The notes under the pieces: generated by a model
Database searches by the model: none
Told to the model about the DNA's origin: nothing
What the model saw: only the letters and a program-made list of their open reading frames with translations
NCBI RefSeq assembly: GCF_000469155.1
Contig: NZ_AWXE01000001.1
Coordinates: forward strand, 672,155 to 736,154
Direction of reading: 5' to 3'
DNA length: 64,000 nt
From: Candidatus Micropelagos thuwalensis
Lineage (GTDB): Bacteria > Pseudomonadota > Alphaproteobacteria > RS24
Translations under genes and position numbers: made by a program
Shown: positions 53,387 to 62,301 of the stretch, piece after piece
Layout: each line of letters begins with the position of its first letter
Numbering within the stretch: the stretch's first letter is position 1

Positions 53387-54661
53387 CTATCCTTTCGATC
53401 CGGTTTTACTGGCTGCGGCTTTCCGCTTTGCTGGTTTTTTGGCTACAGGTTTCTTCGCCGCTGGCTTTTTAGCCGCAGGTTTCTTTGCTGTTGGCTTTTT
53501 AGCCGCTGGCTTCTTAGATGAAGTCTTTGCTTGAACAAACCCGCTATGAACAATTGCCCCTTTATAGGTCAACTGTACCCCTTGAATGATTTCATCATTA
53601 CGATCAAAGACTGCTTTTTTAGCTTCTCTATCGAAAAACGCTTCAACAAAGTTATAAAGGTTCCGCGCATAAAGTTCGGTTGCGTTGGCAGGCAGGCGAC
53701 CGGGAACATTGTCATATCCGATAATCTTCACACCATTGGCAATAACTGTTTTACCTAACTTTGATAAAGGACAGTTCCCGCCGCGTTCAACCGCGAGATC
53801 AACAATCACAGAGCCTGGGGCCATTCTGGTAACCATTTCCTTGGAAACGAGTTCCGGAGCTGGCCTACCAGGAATAAGCGCCGTACAGATAACAATATCC
53901 TGTTTAGCAATATGCTGGGCTACGAGCTCAGCCTGACGCTTCTGGTAATCCTCACTCATTTCCTTAGCGTAACCACCTTCTGTTTCGCCTGACTCACCTT
54001 CATCAGCCTCAACCATAACAAAACTGGCGCCAAGACTTTCAACTTGCTCACCCGCTGCGGCACGAACATCCGTCGCACTAACAACAGCACCAAGGCGCTT
54101 CGCAGTTGCAATCGCTTGCAATCCTGCAACGCCAGCACCCATAACAAAAACTTTCGCCGGAGCAATAGTTCCAGCAGCAGTCATCATCATCGGTAAGGCA
54201 CGACCAAACTCAGCCGTTGCATCGAGTACTGCCTTATAGCCAGCCAAATTGGATTGAGAAGAAAGTACATCCATAGATTGTGCGCGTGTAATCCGTGGCA
54301 TGAGTTCCATTGACATGGTTTCAATACCTGCTTTGGCATAACTATCCAAAGCTTTTTGATTATCATACGGATTAAGCATGGCTATTAAAGTTGCACCCTT
54401 CTTAAAGCTTTTGAGCCTAATAGGTGCAGGCGCATTGACAGAAAGCACAATGTCAGACTCTTTCAAGAACGCTGCGGTTTTAGCTACCACCGCTCCCGCT
54501 TCCTCGTACTCTTTATTGGTGAAACCGGCTTTTTTACCAGCATCAGCCTCAATGGTGACGCTACATCCCAGTGAGACAAGTTTCTTTACCGTTTCGGGAG
54601 ACGCGGCCGCCCGTGTCTCATTGGTTTTGCCATCCTTGAGAACGGCCAATTTGGTTGACAT
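53387..54661 (-). CDS. pntAA: NAD(P) transhydrogenase subunit alpha, part 1, with Lys/Ala/Pro-repeat tail
   Basis: 424 residues. The first 375 are the soluble NAD-binding domain [19 protein letters not shown], the Rossmann loop [38 protein letters not shown] and the mobile-loop region [14 protein letters not shown]. From about 378 on it carries an extra tail of six KKPAA-type pentapeptides ending [13 protein letters not shown], encoded by an imperfect 15-bp tandem repeat (about 53405-53525). The usual part-1 subunit ends near 380-390. The tail resembles histone-H1-like domains and its role is unknown. First gene of the operon. Confidence 0.95.
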   Translation of the reverse strand: MSTKLAVLKDGKTNETRAAASPETVKKLVSLGCSVTIEADAGKKAGFTNKEYEEAGAVVAKTAAFLKESDIVLSVNAPAPIRLKSFKKGATLIAMLNPYDNQKALDSYAKAGIETMSMELMPRITRAQSMDVLSSQSNLAGYKAVLDATAEFGRALPMMMTAAGTIAPAKVFVMGAGVAGLQAIATAKRLGAVVSATDVRAAAGEQVESLGASFVMVEADEGESGETEGGYAKEMSEDYQKRQAELVAQHIAKQDIVICTALIPGRPAPELVSKEMVTRMAPGSVIVDLAVERGGNCPLSKLGKTVIANGVKIIGYDNVPGRLPANATELYARNLYNFVEAFFDREAKKAVFDRNDEIIQGVQLTYKGAIVHSGFVQAKTSSKKPAAKKPTAKKPAAKKPAAKKPVAKKPAKRKAAASKTGSKG

Positions 54662-54689
54662 TGCAAATTACTCCTGATTGGAAAACAGC

Positions 54690-54842
54690 CTAGAAATATA
54701 CAAAAAATAGAAGGAAGAGCAGAGCGGCTGTGACTGCTATGCTTCCCCACTTAATAAGTCCAAGAAACAGATTATAGGTATTACTGTGTTCAGAGCTATC
54801 CATCTCCTCGCCCCAGTCATCTGTGTCATGAGTATTTTCCAT
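54690..54842 (-). CDS. aa3-type cytochrome c oxidase subunit IV
   Basis: 50 residues: a polar N-terminus MENTHDTDDWGEEMDSSEHS, then NTYNLFLGLIKWGSIAVTAA and a hydrophobic end LLFLLFFVYF. This single-helix peptide with the N-T-Y-x-x-F and K-W-G signature is the bacterial aa3 subunit IV family, an accessory of haem-copper oxidase. It sits just upstream of pntAA on the same strand, a common alphaproteobacterial arrangement. Confidence 0.85.
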   Translation of the reverse strand: MENTHDTDDWGEEMDSSEHSNTYNLFLGLIKWGSIAVTAALLFLLFFVYF

Positions 54843-54899
54843 TACATTCCCCTTGATTTTTAGCTTTATATCAGGCCTGACTTCTGAAGCAAAGCCTGC

Positions 54900-55724
54900 T
54901 TATTGGTTTTCATTACAATTTTTAAAAATATTTTCAGTATATGTCCCAAAAAATTTTCTTTCTGCACATGCCGCGTCTTTTTCAGCAGTTTTCAAAGCAT
55001 CTGCAAGAAAGTGAACCCAATACTCACAATCAACATCACGTAGCAAACAATCCTGTCGCAACTCTATTAAAGCATGCGGAAGACCTTTCTCTGTCCCATG
55101 CCTAAATAAGCAATCGTTTTTAAGTCTACCTGAATAAGGCTGATTATTACCGATTAATTTTTCACTTTTTGAAAGCGAGCTAAATAAGTGTTTAGCCAGC
55201 CTTTCATCTTTATCCCACAACACAGCTGCAGACCAAGGTCTTTTTACCCCTCTAAAATTCGGAGTAAATGAATGTACAGATAGAATAATCGGCACCTGCC
55301 CGTCATTTATTAAGTTTTCAAGAGTTGATGCAATCGCGAAATGATAAGGCATATAAAACTTGTCCACTCTCTCCTGCCAAGCGGAAATATTATTATGTCG
55401 ATCAACATCCAGATTGCCGGGGATAATACTTCCGTCAGAAAGTTTCATAATCAGTGTTGGGTCATCCAATCCGCGATTTGGGTCAATCAACAATCTTGAA
55501 AAACCACTTAAAATGGCCGGACACCCCAGAATGTCAGCAAGATGCCGCGTCACCTCAGCCGCACCCATATCCCATGCAACATGACGCTCTAATTCATGCT
55601 CCTGTAAACCAAGCTGCGCGTAGTCTTCCGGTATAGCATTACTTGCATGATCACAGATAAGTAGAAATCGTGACGTATTCCCCTCATTTAGAACTGTATA
55701 AGGTGCAGTATAAGGCGTTGGCAT
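54900..55724 (-). CDS. N-formylglutamate amidohydrolase family protein
   Basis: 274 residues of the FGase (PF05013) family, zinc-dependent. Visible: LLICDHASNAIPEDY, GFSRLLIDPNRGLDDPTLI, LSVHSFTPNFRG and the ELRQDCL near the C-terminus. True HutG homologues sit in histidine-degradation operons, which is not the case here, so the substrate is open. The start overlaps the stop of the alpha/beta hydrolase gene by one base. Confidence 0.88.
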   Translation of the reverse strand: MPTPYTAPYTVLNEGNTSRFLLICDHASNAIPEDYAQLGLQEHELERHVAWDMGAAEVTRHLADILGCPAILSGFSRLLIDPNRGLDDPTLIMKLSDGSIIPGNLDVDRHNNISAWQERVDKFYMPYHFAIASTLENLINDGQVPIILSVHSFTPNFRGVKRPWSAAVLWDKDERLAKHLFSSLSKSEKLIGNNQPYSGRLKNDCLFRHGTEKGLPHALIELRQDCLLRDVDCEYWVHFLADALKTAEKDAACAERKFFGTYTENIFKNCNENQ

Positions 55725-56746
55725 TATTGTACTTTTTCATATTTTATGTCTAAAAGCTCTGTCTTACCGGGGGTTAAAGCCTCACCTTTTGACATACGCC
55801 CGATTTTGTCAGCCAGTATTTGTGTTTGGGTATGATGCGGCATATGCCCTACCCCCTTTAACAGCATATATTCTGAGTCAGCTACCGCATTATGAAAACG
55901 TTCAGACTGTCTTTTAGTATTCACAATATAATCTCTGTTACCAGCAACAATTAGGAAAGGTGTTTTAATGTCCTCATAATCTTCGGACATAGTTTCCAGA
56001 TGGCGGCGTAAATTATAAGAGTAATATGAGTTATTAATTATCTTTGACGGACGCAAAAGTATCTCTGCCTGAGCACCCTCACGGTAATCTTCTCGGGCTG
56101 GTTCGGGTTCAAAAATAGACTTGATTGAAAGCGGGACATAAAGCTGTCCTATTTTATTCAAAAAAAGACGGCTGAAAACATGATTAATCACAGGTGTTGT
56201 AAGCAAAACTTCATACCACCCGTAAGGTCCTTCCCAAGGATAAGCAACCCCGGCAAGTGATACAGCGCCAGTAATTTCATCTCCGAACTGCTTTGCATAA
56301 GCAATCGCAACCGCACCTCCCCAACTGTGACCCACAATTATCGGCTTTTTAAGCTTTAATTTATTTACCGCCATATGAATGGCTTCCGCTTGCTTCATCG
56401 GATCTGACATTTCAAGAGGGTGAAGTTTGGTCTCGCTCCATCCGATACCAGGGCGGTCAAACGCGTATAAGTCAATATCAGGGGGAAAAGCCTCAAAAAA
56501 AGCCAGCTCCATATCAGCTGATGACCCGCTTGACCCATGTATCAAAACGATTGGCGCATTTTCCTTGTTTTCAATATCAGAAGCTTTTTTGCGGGTTAAA
56601 AAATGGAATTTTGCCGTTTCAACATCAACAAATTCCCCTTTTGGGGGATATTTGCGTTCAACCTGGGAAACCATAAATAACTCATGGCCTACTAAAACCA
56701 CAATTATGAATGTGAAAATTGCCAACATGCGAGACATAACCACCAT
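55724..56746 (-). CDS. alpha/beta hydrolase with N-terminal membrane anchor
   Basis: 340 residues. Hydrophobic N-terminus (MLAIFTFIIVVLVGHELFMV) acting as signal or anchor, then the hydrolase fold: oxyanion segment VLIHGSSGSSADMEL, nucleophile elbow IIVGHSWGGAVAIAYAKQF (Ser near 151), acid in VAGNRDYIVNTK and catalytic His in GVGHMPHHTQ. Epoxide-hydrolase/haloperoxidase-like; substrate unknown. Overlaps the FGase gene by one base, so probably one operon. Confidence 0.87.
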   Translation of the reverse strand: MVVMSRMLAIFTFIIVVLVGHELFMVSQVERKYPPKGEFVDVETAKFHFLTRKKASDIENKENAPIVLIHGSSGSSADMELAFFEAFPPDIDLYAFDRPGIGWSETKLHPLEMSDPMKQAEAIHMAVNKLKLKKPIIVGHSWGGAVAIAYAKQFGDEITGAVSLAGVAYPWEGPYGWYEVLLTTPVINHVFSRLFLNKIGQLYVPLSIKSIFEPEPAREDYREGAQAEILLRPSKIINNSYYSYNLRRHLETMSEDYEDIKTPFLIVAGNRDYIVNTKRQSERFHNAVADSEYMLLKGVGHMPHHTQTQILADKIGRMSKGEALTPGKTELLDIKYEKVQ

Positions 56747-56804
56747 TTAATCCAGATTTTCTCAGAGAAAAGGTCTTAGAGAAAAGTATGAGTTAAAATA
56801 CAGT

Positions 56805-56930
56805 CTAGCCCTGACGTGCTTTAAAACGTTTGTTAACTTTGTTGATAACAAATAAACGACCACGGCGGCGAACGACCTGATTTTTCTGATGTCTATCGCG
56901 AAGCGATTTCAGAGAATTTTTAACTTTCAT
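56805..56930 (-). CDS. rpmJ: 50S ribosomal protein L36 (zinc-free form)
   Basis: 41 residues: [20 protein letters not shown] then [20 protein letters not shown] and G. This is the alphaproteobacterial L36 without the four zinc ligands. GGAG lies nine bases before the ATG. Confidence 0.95.
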   Translation of the reverse strand: MKVKNSLKSLRDRHQKNQVVRRRGRLFVINKVNKRFKARQG

Positions 56931-57034
56931 GGTCCCGTGCTCCAAGCCATTTATGAGGCTTTCAAAGGTTGATAAGCGCGTTTAGTATACGACAGACAGG
57001 TATCTGTCAAGCCGCGCAGAATGCTTAAAACAGC

Positions 57035-58294
57035 TTAAAGTATCGGCGTATCTTGCGACAAAACACGGTTCATATGGCGAAAACCTGAACCAGTGACCAG
57101 ATAGAGCATGAAAGCAGACACGATAAGGCCCAAAATATAAGGAGCAGTTGGATCGACATAACTATAAAGTGCCATGGCTGTTACCGGTACAAATATAATT
57201 CCAATAGCTGCAGTTGCACCTATTAACCCTGCAACAGCCCCCTGCTCTTCAGGATCTACAACCAGTGATGCTCCCGCCGCTGTCCCTGTCCTGATAAGAC
57301 CAAAGCCAAAACCAGAAATCACCATGCTCGCGACCAGTAAGATTTTCGACATTGGTAACAAGAACATACAAAATGGAATAACAAGAAGTACTGCACCGGA
57401 TATCAGCATGGTTCTTACTGAAGGATCGAGTTTTGGAATCACGACAAGCTGACTGATTAACGTCATAATCGCCATCCCCATCATGCCGATACCAACCAAA
57501 CTGGTGGTTTCTTGAGCGTTGAGATGTAAAACGTCCAATACAAAGAAAGCAGAAATCTGCAGGAGGATAGCCTGAACAAAGCTGGTGCCTGCACCGATAA
57601 GCATTAAACCGCCAATCCTTTGGTCGTTTAATCTTAAACGCGTTTCTGGAATATTCTCAAAAACCTCCGGCCGACGTCGCTCAGTCAGGAATACAAGGGT
57701 AGACATCATCCCTAAGAAACCAATGATGGCTAACAAATAAAACGGAAGAAAAAGGCTATAAACTGCAAGCACGGCGGCAAATCCAGGACCTAATATCGCG
57801 CCAAAACCAAAAGCTGCCCCAATAGCCGCAACCCCTTTTGATCGTTCAGATCGGGTGGTTCTATCAGCAATATAGGCTTGCGCTGCTACAGGTGTTCCCG
57901 ATCCAAAGACGCCATAAATCGCGCGGCTCAATACAAGCAGAATATAAAGTGCGATAACTGAAACCGCGTTCTCAATCCCATATTGAAGCAAATAGCCAAA
58001 GCTCCCCGTCGAGAAAGAAAACGCCAACATCCCAATCATTATGACAGGCTTACGTCCGATATTGTCGCTGATGCGCCCCCATATTGGACTAAATACCGTC
58101 CAGCAAATTGCCGAAAGCGTAAACATCAACCCGACTTCCATCTCATTCAGACCGAGATTACGAGCAATCGGAGGTAACAGAGCAGAAAAAAGCGTTTGTC
58201 CCATACCAACAGCAACAATGCTGATGAATAGAATTTTGATGCCTCTCTGTTTCTCGCTATCAGATGTTATCTGGTTATAGTCTGTTTGTTTCAT
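57035..58294 (-). CDS. MFS transporter, drug-efflux (TetA-like) type
   Basis: About 419 residues, 12 predicted membrane helices. The MFS loop-2/3 signature is SPIWGRISDNIGRKPVIMIG near 75, and the DHA1 antiporter region GSGTPVAAQAYIADRTT with GPGFAAVLA follows in helix 5. Members export drugs, sugars or metabolites with proton exchange; the substrate is not determinable. The start is the ATG of MKQTDYNQ; a TTG lies three codons earlier. Next to the polysaccharide genes but not obviously part of them. Confidence 0.88.
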   Translation of the reverse strand: MKQTDYNQITSDSEKQRGIKILFISIVAVGMGQTLFSALLPPIARNLGLNEMEVGLMFTLSAICWTVFSPIWGRISDNIGRKPVIMIGMLAFSFSTGSFGYLLQYGIENAVSVIALYILLVLSRAIYGVFGSGTPVAAQAYIADRTTRSERSKGVAAIGAAFGFGAILGPGFAAVLAVYSLFLPFYLLAIIGFLGMMSTLVFLTERRRPEVFENIPETRLRLNDQRIGGLMLIGAGTSFVQAILLQISAFFVLDVLHLNAQETTSLVGIGMMGMAIMTLISQLVVIPKLDPSVRTMLISGAVLLVIPFCMFLLPMSKILLVASMVISGFGFGLIRTGTAAGASLVVDPEEQGAVAGLIGATAAIGIIFVPVTAMALYSYVDPTAPYILGLIVSAFMLYLVTGSGFRHMNRVLSQDTPIL

Positions 58295-58328
58295 TTTTCT
58301 CAAACGGCTAGAGGAAACGTATTTACTT

Positions 58329-59348
58329 TTAAATTTGTACCCGTTTTAAATCAGCATCTACCATGAGACCTATGAGTTCATCGAAGCCAACACGCGGTTC
58401 CCAATTCAGTTTTTTAAAGGCTTTACTGAAATCACCAACCGTTTCATCGGGGTCTATTGGTCTATAAAGGGCGGTATCGATATTTACAAGTAATCTGCCA
58501 GATAATTTATCATAACCATGTATCTTTTCTGCCGATCCTTCCCAGATAAGTTTGAAACCCAAAAGGTCTGCCGCCTTCTCTGTAAATGACTTTACTGAGT
58601 ATGAATTCCCTGTTGCAATCACATAATCATCTGGCTCATCTTGTTGCAACATAGCCCACATGGCCTCCACATAATCCCCTGCAAAGCCCCAATCACGCCT
58701 TGCCTCAATATTTCCTAAGGAAAGAACTGTCTCCGCCCCGCATGAAATATTAGCTAGCGTATAAGTTATTTTGCGGGTAACAAATTCTAAGCTCCTCATA
58801 GGGCTTTCATGGTTAAACATAATGCCCGCTGAAGCATGAAGACCATAGGTGTTACGAAAATTGCTGACACCTAAATGAGCTGTTAATTTTGAGGCACCAT
58901 AAGGGCTGATAGGCTGAAAAGGGGTCTGCTCATTTTGTGGCGATATTTTGGATGCTCCAAACATTTCCGAGGATGAGGCTTGATAAAAACGTATCGACCG
59001 ATCTGTTTCTTTAACGGCCTCAAGCAAAAGCAGTGCATTAAACCCTGAATATTGTGCAGCATCTGCCGGAGAATAAAAACTCGCCTGTACTGAAGATTGA
59101 TCCCCAAGATTATAAATCTCATCAGGTTTTACTTTTTGCAAGGCAGAGATGATTTTCTCTTTATCCTGCAAATTTAAATCCAGCATCTCAACATCTTGGC
59201 TAATACCAAGTTCAGAAAACCGCCATAAATCAGTTGGCGCATTCGGGCGGCGGATACCGATGACACGGTAATTTTTACCGAGTAATAATTTTGCGAGATA
59301 AGATCCGTCCTGTCCGGATATGCCTGTAATGATTGCAGTTCGACCCAT
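58329..59348 (-). CDS. gmd: GDP-mannose 4,6-dehydratase
   Basis: 339 residues from the ATG of MGRTAIITG; a TTG 14 codons upstream is rejected. Extended SDR: TAIITGISGQDGSYLAKLLL for NADP, RFYQASSSEMFGASK with the catalytic Ser/Thr and Glu, ISPYGASKLTAHLGVSNF with Tyr and Lys, and the GMD-specific FNHESPMRSLEFVTRKIT. It converts GDP-mannose to GDP-4-keto-6-deoxymannose, the substrate of the fcl product encoded at 61 kb. Confidence 0.94.
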   Translation of the reverse strand: MGRTAIITGISGQDGSYLAKLLLGKNYRVIGIRRPNAPTDLWRFSELGISQDVEMLDLNLQDKEKIISALQKVKPDEIYNLGDQSSVQASFYSPADAAQYSGFNALLLLEAVKETDRSIRFYQASSSEMFGASKISPQNEQTPFQPISPYGASKLTAHLGVSNFRNTYGLHASAGIMFNHESPMRSLEFVTRKITYTLANISCGAETVLSLGNIEARRDWGFAGDYVEAMWAMLQQDEPDDYVIATGNSYSVKSFTEKAADLLGFKLIWEGSAEKIHGYDKLSGRLLVNIDTALYRPIDPDETVGDFSKAFKKLNWEPRVGFDELIGLMVDADLKRVQI

Positions 59349-59472
59349 ATTGTCATTTCTTTTTGAAAAGGTTCTATATCTATAAAACAAAACTTTAGAT
59401 GAAAGAATTGATTATCAGAATAATATAACCTAATAATCCAAAGTTGTTTAAATTCTCTTCTGCAGGGGCATA

Positions 59473-60534
59473 ATGAGTAACGATAATAATTGGATGCTTC
59501 TTGCAGCCCTTACAGGCGTGTTAACTCTTTTCGCTATTTTCTGCCTTATACCTATGGCAAAGAAGATTGGTCTCGTCGATAAACCTGGAGGACGCAAGAA
59601 ACACCTCGGCGAGATTCCGTTAATTGGTGGCATCAGCATCTTTCTTGTTTTAGGAACATTTGCTGTTTTCACCGGCTACTTTAATAATGATTGGAAATGG
59701 GTTTTGGGGGTTGCTTCAATTCTAATTATTATAGGATTAATTGATGATTTATGGGATATAAGACCCCTTTATAAGCTCGGCGCCCAAATTATTGCAGCCA
59801 TACTCATGGTGTTCAGCACAGGTGATTTCATACAAACAATCGCCTATCTCCCCAGTGGACATACCATAAATATTGCCGAGCTTGGCTATTTTATAACATT
59901 GTTCGCTGTTGTCGGCTTAATTAACGCATTTAATATGATGGACGGTATTGATGGACTTGCGGCGACGCAGGCGATCTTATCTATAGTCCTCACATTCACC
60001 TCTATGTTTATTCTGAAGACAACATTTTCAAATGATATTTTTATCATTTTTCTTTTAGGGGCGCTTCTTGGCTTCCTAATCGCCAATCTGAACCTATTGC
60101 CCAAAACAAAAGTATTTCTTGGTGATGCGGGGAGCATGATGCTGGGTTTCTTTATTGCCTGGATGCTGATTTCTTATACCCAAACCCCCAATAAACAGGG
60201 TCTCCCGCCCTCTCTCGCACTCTGGGTCGTCGCTATTCCTGTCGCGGATACATTAGCTCTTTCCGTAAGACGCATATTATTGAGGCGCTCACCATTTCGT
60301 CCGGATAGAAAACACCTCCATCATATCTGCTTGCGATTAGGGTTATCTCCACTGCACTCTCTGGCTATAATTTGCATGTTATCAATAATCAGTTATCTGA
60401 TTGGTATCTCGACCTATCTGCTATTCGGTGAAATCGCATCAATTATCTTATTTTTTGTGATGATTGGTTTGTATTATAAATTTATCAAGAATATATGGCG
60501 CATTTCTTCACTCTTTAGGCGATTGATTAATTAA
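59473..60534 (+). CDS. WecA-type undecaprenyl-phosphate sugar-1-phosphate transferase
   Basis: 353 residues, about 10 membrane helices, PNPT (GT4/MraY) family. Catalytic and Mg-site loops: GLIDDLWDIRPLYKLGAQI, NAFNMMDGIDGLAATQA, FLGDAGSMMLGFFIAW, and the basic loop FRPDRKHLHHICLRLG. It starts surface-glycan repeat units on undecaprenyl phosphate, usually with GlcNAc-1-P. AGGGG precedes the ATG. It lies inside the polysaccharide region on the opposite strand from gmd. Confidence 0.92.
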   Translation: MSNDNNWMLLAALTGVLTLFAIFCLIPMAKKIGLVDKPGGRKKHLGEIPLIGGISIFLVLGTFAVFTGYFNNDWKWVLGVASILIIIGLIDDLWDIRPLYKLGAQIIAAILMVFSTGDFIQTIAYLPSGHTINIAELGYFITLFAVVGLINAFNMMDGIDGLAATQAILSIVLTFTSMFILKTTFSNDIFIIFLLGALLGFLIANLNLLPKTKVFLGDAGSMMLGFFIAWMLISYTQTPNKQGLPPSLALWVVAIPVADTLALSVRRILLRRSPFRPDRKHLHHICLRLGLSPLHSLAIICMLSIISYLIGISTYLLFGEIASIILFFVMIGLYYKFIKNIWRISSLFRRLIN

Positions 60535-60549
60535 GCTGTCAGCACATTT

Positions 60550-60900
60550 TTAAGATTGAACCTTAAAAATCAATGTGAGACTCCGGGCAACTAAAATCCC
60601 TAAGATGATACCCGCAGCATTCGCCAAGAAATCCATAATATCTGCCTGCCGTCCCGTAAATGGCTGAATAAGCTCAATACATCCTCCATAAGCCAAAGCA
60701 AATAAAAAGACTGAGAAATGAGGAAATATCCTTTCCAGCGAAACGGGTAAAACCATTAAACAATAAGCAAATAAATGAAGCAGCTTATCTGACACCAAGA
60801 GTTTTGTATCAACTTCACTTGGCGGTTTGAGTGATAAAAACAAAATAAGCAATGCGAGTATAAGGGTTAGATAAAGGCCTTTAAATTTTATAAAACTCAT
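60550..60900 (-). CDS. VanZ-like membrane protein
   Basis: 116 residues, four hydrophobic helices. The VanZ pattern is visible: SDKLLHLFAYCLMVLPVSL, GGCIELIQPFTGRQADIMDF, LANAAGIILGILVA. Function poorly known; such proteins are often found beside polysaccharide genes. GGGAG lies upstream of the ATG. Convergent with the WecA-type gene and divergent from fcl. Confidence 0.85.
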   Translation of the reverse strand: MSFIKFKGLYLTLILALLILFLSLKPPSEVDTKLLVSDKLLHLFAYCLMVLPVSLERIFPHFSVFLFALAYGGCIELIQPFTGRQADIMDFLANAAGIILGILVARSLTLIFKVQS

Positions 60901-60983
60901 TTATGCTCCCTAGAGATTAATTTCATCATTTACACTAAGTGTAAAATTGAAATCCTGGTAAAATTGTCAGAAATAATACAATT

Positions 60984-61922
60984 ATGTCGATTTTTAAGAT
61001 TCATGGAAAAAAAATATGGGTGGCTGGTCACAATGGCATGGTCGGTAAAGCAGTTGTGCGTCAACTAGAAAAAAAAAACTGCGAAATTTTAACCATTGAT
61101 CGCCAATCTCTCGACTTAACAATTCAACAAGATGTAAATAATTGGCTTGCCCACAATAAACCTGACGCAGTAATTTTATGCGCAGCCAAAGTTGGCGGTA
61201 TTTTGGCGAATGACAGATACCCTGCTGAATTTATTTATCAAAACCTCATGATTGAGGCCAATATTATCAACGCTGCATATACAAATGAAATCAGTAAACT
61301 ACTCTTTTTAGGATCCTCATGTATTTACCCAAAACATGCTCCACAACCAATGAAAGAAAGCGCATTACTCACCAGTCCCTTAGAAAATACAAATGAATGG
61401 TATGCATTGGCTAAAATCGCCGGTATTAAGTTGTGCCAAGCATATAGAAAACAATATGGTTCAAATTTTATTTCCGCTATGCCCACAAACTTGTATGGCC
61501 CTTACGATAATTTTGATTTGGAAACCAGCCATGTTATTCCAGCCTTGATAAGAAAAACACACGAAGCCAAACTAAATAATCAAAATGAGATTATAGTTTG
61601 GGGGACTGGTGAGCCCTTAAGAGAATTCATGCATGTTGATGACTGCGCTGATGGCATTATTTTTTTATTAGAGAATTACTCTGACATGGAGCACGTTAAT
61701 CTTGGTACTGGTCAAGAGCTTTCTATCGGGGATTTAATTGAAATGATAAAGTCAGCTGTCGGATTTAAGGGAGAAACAGAATTTGATACTTCAAAACCTG
61801 ATGGCACGCCGCGCAAACTTCTTAACTCAGAAAAAATCCAGGCATTGGGTTGGTCACCAAATATATCACTTCAGAAAGGGTTAAAAGCAACATACCAATG
61901 GTATTTAGAGAACCATAAATAA
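60984..61922 (+). CDS. fcl: GDP-L-fucose synthase
   Basis: 312 residues, extended SDR. VAGHNGMVGKAVVRQLEKK for NADP, ILCAAKVGGILANDRYPAEF, the catalytic LFLGSSCIYPKHAPQPMKES, and EWYALAKIAGIKLCQAYRKQ with Tyr and Lys. TNLYGPYDNFDLETSHVIPA is diagnostic for epimerase-reductases of this type. It makes GDP-L-fucose from the Gmd product. Convergent with manC. Confidence 0.95.
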   Translation: MSIFKIHGKKIWVAGHNGMVGKAVVRQLEKKNCEILTIDRQSLDLTIQQDVNNWLAHNKPDAVILCAAKVGGILANDRYPAEFIYQNLMIEANIINAAYTNEISKLLFLGSSCIYPKHAPQPMKESALLTSPLENTNEWYALAKIAGIKLCQAYRKQYGSNFISAMPTNLYGPYDNFDLETSHVIPALIRKTHEAKLNNQNEIIVWGTGEPLREFMHVDDCADGIIFLLENYSDMEHVNLGTGQELSIGDLIEMIKSAVGFKGETEFDTSKPDGTPRKLLNSEKIQALGWSPNISLQKGLKATYQWYLENHK

Positions 61923-61980
61923 TTTTAATTTAATAACTAGCTTCTCTGCAAACTTAAAATAAATCTTTAGAATTTACTCT

Positions 61981-62301
61981 TCATTTTCGACCATATATAT
62001 CTTCAAGGCGAACAATATCATCTTCACCAAAATAGTTACCTATTTGAACTTCAATTAGCACAAGTTCTTCTGAACCGATATTAGTAAGGCGATGTTTCTC
62101 TCCTTGCGGTATATGCCGATATTGGCCTGGCCCAGTCTCATAATTTTTATCTCCTATCTGAACAAGAGCGTTTCCTTTAATCACCAACCAATACTCAGAA
62201 CGATGGTGATGATATTGTAAGCTAAGCATTTGTTCGGGATCCAGAGTTATCCGTTTAACCTGATAGTAATTTTCTTTTTTAAAATTTCGTAAGTACCCCA
62301 T
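61981..62301 (-). CDS. manC: mannose-6-phosphate isomerase-type cupin domain of ManC (frameshifted gene)
   Basis: 106 codons; a cupin with LSLQYHHHRSEYWLVIKGNA, then YRHIPQGEKHRLTNIG and LIEVQIGNYFGEDDIVRLED, exactly the C-terminal domain of bifunctional ManC. The first seven residues come from reading through the end of the guanylyltransferase part in another frame. One extra A in the A6 run at 62275-62280 joins ...RRPWGTYEILKK to ENYYQVKRITLD, the normal linker. GAGGAGG sits before this ATG but only two bases away, so independent initiation is possible but weak. Confidence 0.82.
   Translation of the reverse strand: MGYLRNFKKENYYQVKRITLDPEQMLSLQYHHHRSEYWLVIKGNALVQIGDKNYETGPGQYRHIPQGEKHRLTNIGSEELVLIEVQIGNYFGEDDIVRLEDIYGRK

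Noticed and set aside
57035..58294. MFS gene as an antibiotic resistance determinant.
   Set aside because: The TetA-like motifs are generic to DHA1 exporters. There is no mobile context or regulator that supports resistance.
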